A stretch of 45,023 bases of DNA from assembly GCA_905182445.1 (NCBI GenBank), contig CAJJBM010000012.1, positions 1 to 45,023 of the forward strand. Direction: 5' to 3'. The position numbers were made by a program, and so were the translations under genes. The notes below the pieces were generated by a model. The model was given only the letters and a program-made list of their open reading frames with translations, was not told where the DNA came from and ran no database searches. Shown here one piece after another: positions 1 to 7,228 of this stretch; positions within the stretch are counted from its first letter, which is position 1; the number at the start of each line of letters is the position of its first letter. This DNA comes from Pelagibacteraceae bacterium AG-422-B15. GTDB lineage: Bacteria; Pseudomonadota; Alphaproteobacteria; Pelagibacterales; AG-422-B15.

Positions 1-84
1 TTCTACTGCTGGAGCTTCTGCTTCTACTGCTGGAGCTTCTGCTTCTGCTGCTGGAACTTCTGCTTCTACTGCTGGAGCTTCTGC
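1..84. repeat. Four tandem 21-bp repeats coding for the S16 tail
   Basis: Four head-to-tail 21-base units lie at 1-21, 22-42, 43-63 and 64-84, nearly identical (ttctactgctggagcttctgc in copies 1, 2 and 4; copy 3 differs at a few positions). They sit in frame in rpsP and code for a seven-residue unit of the type A-E-A-P-A-V-E on the minus strand. More copies may lie outside the window. The unit is a multiple of three, so copy-number change would keep the frame. Confidence 0.9.
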
Positions 85-438
85 TTCTGCTACCGCAGCT
101 TCTTCAGCTTCTTTTAATGCCGCTAGGCGCTCTTGTGCTTTTTTCTTAGGTAAAGCTTTTTTAGGGTTATTTTTTTGTACAGGCATTGGCACAACATTTG
201 CTTCGCCTAAAAATCTTTCTAATTTTTCTGTTGGCTTAGCCCCTTTACCAATCCATTCTTTAATTTTTTCTAGATCTAACTTTAATCTATCTGGATTATC
301 TTTTGGTAAAAGTGGGTTGAAATGTCCTACTTTTTCAATGAATCTTCCATCTCTTGGACTTCTTGAATCCGCTATTACAACTTTGTAAAAAGGTCTTTTT
401 TTAGAGCCTCCTCTTGATAGTCTTATTTTTAGTGCCAT
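1..438 (-). CDS. rpsP: 30S ribosomal protein S16, 3' end cut by window edge
   Basis: Small-subunit ribosomal protein. The visible 146 codons start with [20 protein letters not shown], followed by the S16 motifs [15 protein letters not shown] and FNPL, so the family call is secure. After about residue 80 a basic stretch ([18 protein letters not shown]) leads into an Ala/Glu/Pro/Val tail, which is still open at base 1. The tail includes four 21-base repeats. S16 is normally about 80-90 residues, so this copy has a tail of at least 55 residues; long charged or Ala-rich S16 tails are known in alphaproteobacteria. The start ATG is at 438 with AGGAG-like bases just upstream. It lies 22 bases downstream of ffh on the same strand, as in the common ffh-rpsP-rimM-trmD-rplS order, so it is probably co-transcribed with ffh. 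Confidence 0.95.
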   Translation of the reverse strand, partial: MALKIRLSRGGSKKRPFYKVVIADSRSPRDGRFIEKVGHFNPLLPKDNPDRLKLDLEKIKEWIGKGAKPTEKLERFLGEANVVPMPVQKNNPKKALPKKKAQERLAALKEAEEAAVAEAEAPAVEAEVPAAEAEAPAVEAEAPAVE

Positions 439-460
439 TTTATTTTCTCCTTTTATTTAA

Positions 461-1831
461 TTATTTTTTTAAAAATTCTGGTGGTATCTGATTATTAAAG
501 TCTTGTGGCAAGCCCAGATCTTGCAAACCACTCATTCCTTTCTTAGAAATTTTTTTCATCATATCAGCCATCTTACGATGCTGTTTTAAAATTCTATTTA
601 CTTCTGAAACTACAGTACCTGATCCTTTGGCTATTCTTTGTTTCCTTGAGCTGTTTATCATTTTTGGTTTTCGTCTCTCCAATTTTGTCATTGATAAGAT
701 GATTGCCTCTTGTTTTTTAACTGCATCGTCACTTGCATCATTAGCTTTATCACCTAATTTTTTCATTCCAGGTATAAATTTTAGCATGCTTGATATCCCA
801 CCCATTTTTTTCATTTGATTTATTTGAGACAACAAATCATTTAAATCAAACTCGCCTTGCTGCAATCTTGCGGCCATTTTTTCAGCATCTAATTGATCAA
901 TATTTTCAGCAGCTTTTTCGACTAAAGTAATTACATCTCCCATATCTAAAATACGATTTGCAATTCTGTCTGGATGAAAAATTTCTATATCGTCTATTTT
1001 TTCACCGTTACCAATAAACTTAATTGGACATCCAGTTGACATTTTTAAACTTAAAGCGGCACCTCCACGTGCATCACCATCAACTCTGGTTAAAATTGAA
1101 CCTGTTATATTAATTTTTTCCGAGAAATTTTTAGCAACATTAATTGCATCTTGTCCCGTCATACTGTCGAGTGTTAAAAGTGTTTCTATAGGATTAACTA
1201 TTTTTTCTATATCTTTTAGCTCTTGCATTAAATTATCATCTATACTTGTTCTTCCAGCTGTATCAAAAAGAATTAAATCGATATTATTTATCTCAGCTAC
1301 GGCAATTGCCCTCTTAGCTATATTCTTAGAGGTTTGATTTTCAACTTTTGGAAGTATTTCAACATTTATATTATTTGCTAATATTTGAAGTTGCTCAAAT
1401 GCTGCTGGACGATTAACATCTAGTGATACTAGAAGAATATTTTTATTAAATTTAATTTTAATAAAATTAGCTAACTTGGCAATTGAAGTTGTTTTACCAG
1501 ATCCTTGTAATCCCACCAACATTAATGATGAAGGTTTTTCCCCGTCAATATTAATAGTAGCAGTATCATTTCCAAGAATATTTACTAACTCATCATTAAC
1601 GAGTTTAATTATCATTTGACTTGGCGATATAGACTGGATAATTTCCTGGCCTATAGCTTTTTGCTTAACCTCTACAATAAACTTTTTAACAATATCAAGT
1701 GAAACATCCGCCTCTAATAATGCCCGTCGAATATCGCGCATAGCTGCGTCTAAAGCAACCTCATCAATTGAGCCTGTCTTCTTTAAACCACTAAATACGG
1801 CCTGAAGCCTATTACTTAAATTTTCAAACAT
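461..1831 (-). CDS. ffh: Signal recognition particle protein Ffh (SRP54)
   Basis: GTPase of the signal recognition particle. It binds signal peptides as they leave the ribosome and hands the complex to FtsY at the membrane. It is full length at 456 aa. The N domain spans about residues 1-90. The G domain has the P loop GLQGSGKT (107-114), DVNRPAA (about 138-144) and DTAGR (190-194). A Met-rich M domain fills about 300-456, with MKKMGGISSMLKFIPGM and the RNA-binding segment near GSGTVVSEVNRILKQ. The start ATG is at 1831. The 5' leader between it and the divergent dapF is unusually structured. rpsP follows after 22 bases. The receptor gene ftsY is only about 1 kb away on the other strand. Confidence 0.98.
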   Translation of the reverse strand: MFENLSNRLQAVFSGLKKTGSIDEVALDAAMRDIRRALLEADVSLDIVKKFIVEVKQKAIGQEIIQSISPSQMIIKLVNDELVNILGNDTATINIDGEKPSSLMLVGLQGSGKTTSIAKLANFIKIKFNKNILLVSLDVNRPAAFEQLQILANNINVEILPKVENQTSKNIAKRAIAVAEINNIDLILFDTAGRTSIDDNLMQELKDIEKIVNPIETLLTLDSMTGQDAINVAKNFSEKINITGSILTRVDGDARGGAALSLKMSTGCPIKFIGNGEKIDDIEIFHPDRIANRILDMGDVITLVEKAAENIDQLDAEKMAARLQQGEFDLNDLLSQINQMKKMGGISSMLKFIPGMKKLGDKANDASDDAVKKQEAIILSMTKLERRKPKMINSSRKQRIAKGSGTVVSEVNRILKQHRKMADMMKKISKKGMSGLQDLGLPQDFNNQIPPEFLKK

Positions 1832-1837
1832 ATTTTA

Positions 1838-1945
1838 TTCACTGTGTGCTCCAAACAACAAGTATTGCACCAGTGGGCGAAACTCGCTGACTGATGTCGA
1901 CACCCTTTTTCAAGGGTACCGCAGAATACTATTCTTGCGGAAAAC
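1838..1945 (-). ncRNA. Candidate structured leader RNA upstream of ffh
   Basis: This stretch is visibly richer in G+C than its surroundings and contains serial hairpins. Arms are plus-strand coordinates. (1) 1840-1844 plus 1846-1849 pair with 1867-1875, nine pairs with one bulge. (2) 1877-1880 with 1884-1887. (3) 1902-1907 with 1912-1917; read on the minus strand the loop is GAAA, a GNRA tetraloop, and two extra G-U pairs lengthen the stem on that strand only. (4) 1919-1927 with 1931-1940, nine pairs with one bulge. The tetraloop and wobble pairs favour minus-strand transcription, as a 5' leader of ffh. I cannot assign it to a named RNA family. The SRP RNA domain IV consensus is not present. 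Confidence 0.5.
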
Positions 1946-2041
1946 TGCTGAAAATTAGTCTTAGAGATCAAATATGTCAAGGTGAATTTTCAAATACTAA
2001 TTAAACTGGTAAATTTAAGTAGCTAAAACTATAAGAATATT

Positions 2042-2860
2042 ATGAAGAAATTTGATTTTATTAAAATGCATGGTCTTGGTAATGATTTTGTTATTATTGA
2101 TGAAAGAAATACTAAGGTAAGCTTGTCTCACGCAGAAATAGTCTCTGTTGCGAATAGACATACTGGAATTGGCTGTGATCAACTAATTACAATTAATAAA
2201 GACAATATATCAGATATTTTAATTCGTTTTTTTAATTCGAATGGGGAAGAAATATCAGCTTGTGGCAATGGGTCAAGATGCGTCGCAAGACTTCTTATGG
2301 AAGAAGACAAGACATCTGCCATATCAATAAAAACACATGCAGGCTTATTAGATTGTAAAAAGATTTCTAAAAATATTATAAGTGTTAATTTAGGAACTCC
2401 AAAATTAAGTTGGAATGAAATACCGCTTGATAAAGAATATGATACAAATTCAATTATATTTAACATAAACAATTTTTCAATTTCCAATCCAAAATTTGTA
2501 AACGTAGGAAATCCTCATGCAATTTTCTTTGTAGATAATTTAGATAATTTTGATATAGAGGATTTTGGACCTCTAATTGAAAATGATAAAATGTTTCCTG
2601 AAAAATGTAACGTTACTATTGCCCAGGTAATATCACTAACACATATTAAGATTAATGTATGGGAGCGAGGTGCCGGAAAAACACTTGCATGTGGAACTGC
2701 TGCATGTGCAACTGCTGTTGCTGCATATATTAATAAATTAAGTAGTAATAAAATAGTTGTTTCTTTACCCGGTGGGAATTTAGATATTGAATATAATTCA
2801 AATATAATAATGTCTGGTGCTACGGAAATAAGCTTCAAAAGTAGTTTTGAAATAAGTTAA
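2042..2860 (+). CDS. dapF: Diaminopimelate epimerase
   Basis: Interconverts LL- and meso-diaminopimelate for peptidoglycan and lysine synthesis, in the cytoplasm and without a cofactor. At 272 aa it is normal length for the family. Both catalytic cysteines are in their signature contexts: Cys74 in ACGNGSRCVAR and Cys217 in ACGTAACATAVAA. The opening HGLGNDFV is also diagnostic. The start ATG is at 2042. It is the first gene of a short rightward pair with ftsY, which begins four bases after the dapF stop. In many alphaproteobacteria a radical-SAM tRNA methylthiotransferase gene lies between these two; it is absent here. Confidence 0.97.
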   Translation: MKKFDFIKMHGLGNDFVIIDERNTKVSLSHAEIVSVANRHTGIGCDQLITINKDNISDILIRFFNSNGEEISACGNGSRCVARLLMEEDKTSAISIKTHAGLLDCKKISKNIISVNLGTPKLSWNEIPLDKEYDTNSIIFNINNFSISNPKFVNVGNPHAIFFVDNLDNFDIEDFGPLIENDKMFPEKCNVTIAQVISLTHIKINVWERGAGKTLACGTAACATAVAAYINKLSSNKIVVSLPGGNLDIEYNSNIIMSGATEISFKSSFEIS

Positions 2861-2864
2861 TATA

Positions 2865-3737
2865 TTGTTTAAAAATTTTACAAATAGATTAGGAAATATA
2901 TTTTCTTCTAAAAAAATTGATGAAAATTCTCTTCTTGAATTAGAAGAGCTCCTTTTAATTTCAGATATTGGAATTGAAACTACAGATAAGATAATTAATA
3001 AACTTAGAAATGAAAAATTTTCACCAAGCTTTGATACAATTGAAGTAAAGTCAAAGCTTGCTGAAATAATATTAAATATTATTGAACCATTTCAAGAAGA
3101 GTTTCCAAAACTAAGCAAGAGTAAGCCCACTATCATTATTTGTATTGGTGTAAATGGATCGGGGAAGACGACTACTGTGGCAAAGCTAGCCCACCACTAT
3201 AAAGAAATGAATTGTAGTATAGTTCTTGGAGCTGCAGATACTTTTAGAGCTGCGGCTACAGAGCAGTTGTCTTTATGGGGTAAAGAAATGAATTTAGATA
3301 TAATTTCTGGAAATCAAAACTCTGATCCTGCCAGCATTGCCTTTAAATGTGTTGAAAGCACTTTAAACAATGAATTTGATCTCGGTATAATTGACACAGC
3401 TGGCAGGCTACAAAATAGAACTGACTTAATGGAACAGCTAAAAAAAATTGATAAAGTAGTAAAAACTAAAAACAACTTATTAAATCAAAAAACTATAATG
3501 ATCATTGATGGAACAACTGGCCAAAGCTCTATTAAGCAAGTTGAAGAATTTTCAAAATATATAAATATTGATGGCTTAATTATATCTAAACTTGACGGCT
3601 CTGCAATTGGAGGAACAATTGTAAGTATTATTGACCACTTAAAAGTTCCAGTATTAGGACTAGGAGTGGGTGAAAATAAGTCTGACTTAGAGGAATTCAA
3701 TGCTAAAAAATTTGTTAATAGAATTTTAGATAATTAG
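2865..3737 (+). CDS. ftsY: SRP receptor GTPase FtsY
   Basis: Membrane-side receptor of the signal recognition particle; its GTPase pairs with that of Ffh. At 290 aa it holds an N domain (about 1-80) and a G domain with P loop GVNGSGKT (95-102), DTFRAA, DTAGR (177-181) and SKLDG (241-245). The acidic A domain found in longer homologues is missing, so this is a minimal NG-type FtsY, which is common in alphaproteobacteria. The only good start is TTG at 2865, four bases after dapF, since the N domain begins at once (FKNFTNRLGNIF). It converges on the enolase-superfamily gene with a nine-base gap. Confidence 0.96.
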   Translation: MFKNFTNRLGNIFSSKKIDENSLLELEELLLISDIGIETTDKIINKLRNEKFSPSFDTIEVKSKLAEIILNIIEPFQEEFPKLSKSKPTIIICIGVNGSGKTTTVAKLAHHYKEMNCSIVLGAADTFRAAATEQLSLWGKEMNLDIISGNQNSDPASIAFKCVESTLNNEFDLGIIDTAGRLQNRTDLMEQLKKIDKVVKTKNNLLNQKTIMIIDGTTGQSSIKQVEEFSKYINIDGLIISKLDGSAIGGTIVSIIDHLKVPVLGLGVGENKSDLEEFNAKKFVNRILDN

Positions 3738-3746
3738 AATTTATTA

Positions 3747-4922
3747 TCAGTTGGACATTTCAAGATGTAGCTTATCCTCGTGGTAAGGATATTTATCTAA
3801 TTTATCTTCATTAATTTCAATTCCTAGACCAGGTTTGTCTGACGGAATAACGTAACCCGCTTCCCACTTAAGTGGATCTTTTACTAGCGATGAGTCAAAG
3901 CCTGACCATGTCTCGATACCTTCAATAATTAAGAAATTAGAAATGCAAGTTGCAACCTGCACATTGGCTGCTGCAATTATGGGTCCACAATACATGTGGG
4001 GTGCTACTTGGGCATATGACGCTTCAGCAATACTTGCAATTTTTTTTGCCTCTAATATTCCACCAACCCTTCCAAGGTTCATTTGAATAATTGATGCCGC
4101 TTCTTCTTTTAATATCGCATTGAATTCATATTTTGTTGTAAGTCTTTCGCCTGTTGCTATTGGTATACTAGTTTTTCTAGCTATAGATGCCATCGCTTGA
4201 ATGTTTGCAGGTGGTGTCGGTTCCTCTAACCACATGGGATCGAATTTTTCAATTCTTTTAGCAAGCCTGATTGCACTCGCAGGAGTCATCTGTCCATGTG
4301 TTCCAAATAAAATATCACATTTTTTTCCAACAGCTGTTCTTATGGCGCGAACAAAGTTTTCTGCATGATCTAACTCTTCTAGTGTTAATTCACGTGGATC
4401 ATTGTCTCTATACGTGCTGATAGGATCAAATTTTACAGCAGTGAAACCAAGTTTTTGATATTCTAAAGCTCTTTCTGCTGCTAGATCAGCATCCTGGTAG
4501 ACATTACTTTTATCTCCTGGTTTTGGATAAAGATAAGTATATGTGCGTAATTTTTCATTAACCTTACCACCAAGTAAATTAAAGATTGGTTGATTCAATT
4601 CTTTGCCAACAATATCCCACATGGCAATTTCGATTGCACTCAAGACTCCAGAAACTGAAATATCTGGCCTTTGAGTGTAACCACTTGAATAAATTTTTCT
4701 CCATAACTTTTCTATTTGAAATGGACTCTCACCAACGACATAACGTTCACAGACATCTTCAATCATTTTTGTAGCTACGTTTGGATGAAATGGAATGGCG
4801 TAAGCTTCACCGAAACCCACTATACCTGTATTAGTAGTTAATTTTAAAAAAATCCAATATTTGCCACCAAAGGAGGGAGGAGGGTTTCCAATAATATATG
4901 TTTTGAAATCTATAATTTTCAT
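3747..4922 (-). CDS. Enolase-superfamily sugar-acid dehydratase-like protein (MR/MLE, galactonate dehydratase type)
   Basis: Mandelate racemase/muconate lactonizing fold, 391 aa: a capping domain (about 1-125) and a beta barrel. The nearest recognisable group is D-galactonate dehydratase. Matching by a constant offset of 24 to E. coli DgoD as I remember it, the metal ligands Glu233 and Glu259 and the catalytic histidines His209 (FGTHGQ) and His309 (APHMYCGP) are kept. The first metal ligand Asp is Gly207, and the Asp partnering the last His is Asn282 (QMNLGRVGGI). I recall the FGTHGQ motif in other alphaproteobacterial members, so this may be a subfamily trait rather than decay. The gene is last in the long leftward run that begins at ccmA. 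The substrate cannot be told from the sequence. Confidence 0.8.
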   Translation of the reverse strand: MKIIDFKTYIIGNPPPSFGGKYWIFLKLTTNTGIVGFGEAYAIPFHPNVATKMIEDVCERYVVGESPFQIEKLWRKIYSSGYTQRPDISVSGVLSAIEIAMWDIVGKELNQPIFNLLGGKVNEKLRTYTYLYPKPGDKSNVYQDADLAAERALEYQKLGFTAVKFDPISTYRDNDPRELTLEELDHAENFVRAIRTAVGKKCDILFGTHGQMTPASAIRLAKRIEKFDPMWLEEPTPPANIQAMASIARKTSIPIATGERLTTKYEFNAILKEEAASIIQMNLGRVGGILEAKKIASIAEASYAQVAPHMYCGPIIAAANVQVATCISNFLIIEGIETWSGFDSSLVKDPLKWEAGYVIPSDKPGLGIEINEDKLDKYPYHEDKLHLEMSN

Positions 4923-4943
4923 TATTAAGATTTTTTAAAATAA

Positions 4944-5444
4944 TTAAAATACTCTTATAAAAGAAATAACCATACTTTCTACACCTGGATTGCGATCTCC
5001 AAGGCTGGCATTAGAAATATGGTTTAAACTTATTGCAACTCGATTCATACTTTCTAATTGATAAGACAGTTCGAACTGACTTCTAAACTCTAAATCATAG
5101 CCTAACTCTTTACTCTTTCCTTGATCATAATAGCCAAAAGCAAAGCTTGGAGTTAAATATATATTATTACTTAAACTAATATCTTTTCTTAAGCCCGTAT
5201 AAATATATTTACCATCATCTCCATTTAACATGGCTCCATAAAATGGCTTTAGAGATAAATTTCCTGGCGATAGCATACTAATTTCACCTGCTAAAAATTC
5301 AATTCTGTACTCAGATGAATCTTTATTATCGTTAATATCAAATTGACCAATTGATAGCGATACATAGTCTTGATTATCATTTGCCTGTGCAAATCCGGCT
5401 ATAAAAGCAAGTAAAGCTAAACTATATAAAAAACGAATCTTCAT
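4944..5444 (-). CDS. PagL-type lipid A 3-O-deacylase (acyloxyacyl hydrolase family)
   Basis: Small outer-membrane beta-barrel of 166 aa with a signal peptide (about 1-21, ending FAQA) and a terminal Phe typical of outer-membrane proteins. The C-terminal motif HISNASLGDRNPGVES places His142, Ser144 and Glu156 at spacings +2 and +14, the same spacing as the PagL His-Ser-Glu catalytic triad. PagL removes the 3-O-linked acyl chain from lipid A in the outer leaflet. The rest of the sequence is strongly diverged, with alternating strand-like segments. It lies 21 bases upstream of the enolase-superfamily gene and downstream of a small secreted orphan, in the same leftward run. Confidence 0.82.
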   Translation of the reverse strand: MKIRFLYSLALLAFIAGFAQANDNQDYVSLSIGQFDINDNKDSSEYRIEFLAGEISMLSPGNLSLKPFYGAMLNGDDGKYIYTGLRKDISLSNNIYLTPSFAFGYYDQGKSKELGYDLEFRSQFELSYQLESMNRVAISLNHISNASLGDRNPGVESMVISFIRVF

Positions 5445-5467
5445 GATATTAAATAGAATATATTATT

Positions 5468-5749
5468 TTAACACCATGTCGCGAAGTTTTCGCTAGAAGT
5501 AGATGAAGGATCGTTAACAAATTTATCTGTTCCGTATGTCACATAACAATTTGGATCTTTTACTTCAGACAAATCCTGATATTCAATAATATCTTCTCTT
5601 GTTGTTAAATTAGTATCTCCTATAGCCATTTCTAAAGCTTGCTGCTCACTAATTTCTTCAGGCCCACTATCTTCTTCAATACCGCCAGCAAATGCAAATG
5701 AGCAAAGCAATGTTAAGAAAAATATTATTTTACCGAATGATGGTCTCAT
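5468..5749 (-). CDS. Small secreted acidic protein of unknown function
   Basis: A 93-residue protein that I do not recognise. It has a clear signal peptide (about 1-21, cleavage near AFA|GGI). The mature part is short and acidic (GGIEEDSGPEEISEQQ) and has two cysteines, Cys68 and the C-terminal residue Cys93, that could form a disulfide in the periplasm. There are no membrane segments after the signal. The start ATG at 5749 is preceded by a GAGGTAG ribosome-binding region. It sits between the Nudix hydrolase and the PagL-like gene, with gaps of about 20 bases on both sides, and is probably co-transcribed with them. Confidence 0.75.
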   Translation of the reverse strand: MRPSFGKIIFFLTLLCSFAFAGGIEEDSGPEEISEQQALEMAIGDTNLTTREDIIEYQDLSEVKDPNCYVTYGTDKFVNDPSSTSSENFATWC

Positions 5750-5770
5750 TATTCTACCTCTTGTTTTTAA

Positions 5771-6304
5771 TTATTCAGGGTTATTAAATACTTTGAAAGT
5801 GTCTAAATTTTGTCTTTCTTTAAAGTTATTTAATGCCCATTTTACACTAGGAAAAGCTATGCTGTCCCAATATATTTCATTCCATTCAAATAAGCCCACT
5901 TCTAAAGATTCAATCCCAGGCTTGATTTCTGGGTCAATTAATTCTGAATGAAATAGGATTTGTACCTGATTTACGTGTTGCAATGTATATACCGCCAGCA
6001 GGCTATTAATCTTTATTTTAGCAAAAGCTTCTTCGTATGCCTCTCTAATTGCACCCTCTTCAACTGACTCATTATTTTCTAAATAACCAGCAGGTAGAGT
6101 CCATAGTCCTTTTTGAGGATCTATTGCACGCTTACACATTAAAAATTTATTTTCGAAAGTGCAAACTGAGCCAACAATTATTTTTGGGTTTTCATAGATA
6201 ATAAAATTGCAAGATGAGCATACTTTTCTAAAGTGTGTATCCCCATCTGGTTTTTCTTCTTTAATACTTTCACTGCCACAATCAGGACAAAATATATTTT
6301 TCAA
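5771..6304 (-). CDS. Nudix hydrolase with N-terminal zinc ribbon
   Basis: Predicted nucleoside-diphosphate-linked hydrolase, 177 aa. A zinc ribbon with Cys6, Cys9, Cys29 and Cys32 is followed by the Nudix box starting at Gly73: G-x5-E79-x7-R87-E88-x2-E91-E92. The last Gly of the consensus box is Phe94, a tolerated variation in zinc-ribbon Nudix proteins. Members of this group often act on NADH or ADP-ribose-like molecules, but the substrate cannot be read here. The start is a TTG at 6304, with AAGG eight to ten bases upstream; no ATG precedes the zinc ribbon. It lies ten bases downstream of ccmH. Confidence 0.88.
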   Translation of the reverse strand: MKNIFCPDCGSESIKEEKPDGDTHFRKVCSSCNFIIYENPKIIVGSVCTFENKFLMCKRAIDPQKGLWTLPAGYLENNESVEEGAIREAYEEAFAKIKINSLLAVYTLQHVNQVQILFHSELIDPEIKPGIESLEVGLFEWNEIYWDSIAFPSVKWALNNFKERQNLDTFKVFNNPE

Positions 6305-6314
6305 ACTATTTACC

Positions 6315-6698
6315 TTAATTATTTTTTTTAGAAATGTATTTAAACATAAAAAAAATACCTAACAACAAAAAAACGAATGGGCTAAACCATAAGATTATAT
6401 TTGTTTTAGATAAAGATGGTGTCATTAATATCCACTCACCATAATTATTAACTAACTGAGCTTTGATCTCATAATCAGTTTTACCTGAAATAATTTCTTC
6501 TTGAATATATAGCTTCAAATCTGAAGCTAGTTCTGAATTAGAATCATAGATAGTTTGGCTTTGACAAACCAAGCACCTAGTTTCTTTAAATAAGTCTATA
6601 GCGCGATTATTTTGTTCTTGTGTCATTTGCAAGTCAGCATTTGAAACATTTGAAAAAAAGATGAAAATTATAATTAATGATGAGTATTTTATTTTCAC
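6315..6698 (-). CDS. ccmH: Cytochrome c maturation protein CcmH
   Basis: Thiol-disulfide protein that keeps apocytochrome c cysteines reduced before heme ligation. It has 127 aa with a signal peptide or anchor (about 1-21), the CcmH motif RCLVCQ with Cys42 and Cys45, the conserved YGEWILMTP (family YGDFVLY.P), and a C-terminal membrane helix (about 100-122). The start is a GTG that overlaps the ccmG stop as GTGA, a translational-coupling arrangement. No CcmI-type TPR domain is attached, and no ccmI gene is seen nearby. Confidence 0.93.
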   Translation of the reverse strand: MKIKYSSLIIIFIFFSNVSNADLQMTQEQNNRAIDLFKETRCLVCQSQTIYDSNSELASDLKLYIQEEIISGKTDYEIKAQLVNNYGEWILMTPSLSKTNIILWFSPFVFLLLGIFFMFKYISKKNN

Positions 6699-7228
6699 AA
6701 TATATCGCCAAGAATTGGTAATATTATTTCCTCTAATTCATTCATATGAATTGGGCCAATATGCTTATATATCACAGTGCCTTTATGAACTATAAATGTT
6801 TCAGGTACTCCATAAACTCCCCAAACCATCGATGATCTTCCATTTCGATCGACGCCTATTTTTTTAAAAGGATTGCCTAGTGTTTTAATAAAATTTAAAG
6901 CACTCTCATTTTTATCTTTATAATTAATACCATAAAGATCTAAACCTTCCATCCTAGACAGTAACATCAATATTTCATGCTCCGATCTACAGGGAATACA
7001 CCATGAGGCCCAGATATTTACTAAAGCCACATCAGATTTTAGAATATCACTTGTACTAAATGACTGATCCTCTTCAAGTAAAGTTGACATATTAAAAGTA
7101 GGAACAGGTTTTTCAATTAATTGTGAAGATAATTTAGTCACATCTTTATTTAAGAGCTGATAGAAAAATACTAAAAGTACAATTGTAATAATGACTGGTA
7201 AAAAATGTTTAAACTTTAATTGTTTCAT
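6695..7228 (-). CDS. ccmG: Thioredoxin-like cytochrome c maturation protein CcmG/DsbE
   Basis: Membrane-anchored periplasmic thioredoxin that reduces CcmH or apocytochrome c. It has 177 aa: an N-terminal anchor (about 9-24) and a thioredoxin fold with the active site WASWCIPC (Cys77, Cys80), plus the later cis-Pro region GVPETFIV. It overlaps ccmH by four bases at its end and ccmF by four bases at its start, so the three genes are translationally linked. Confidence 0.95.
   Translation of the reverse strand: MKQLKFKHFLPVIITIVLLVFFYQLLNKDVTKLSSQLIEKPVPTFNMSTLLEEDQSFSTSDILKSDVALVNIWASWCIPCRSEHEILMLLSRMEGLDLYGINYKDKNESALNFIKTLGNPFKKIGVDRNGRSSMVWGVYGVPETFIVHKGTVIYKHIGPIHMNELEEIILPILGDIL

Noticed and set aside
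1-84. CRISPR array
   Set aside because: The 21-base units are contiguous, have no spacers, and are in frame inside rpsP.
1838-1945. SRP (4.5S) RNA gene between ffh and dapF
   Set aside because: The place is attractive, but the highly conserved domain IV segment (GGAAGGAAGCAG type) is absent on both strands.
1885-1955. Hammerhead-like ribozyme (CTGATG followed later by GGAAAAC)
   Set aside because: The core needs CUGANGA; here the last base is T, and the stems do not assemble into three helices around the core.
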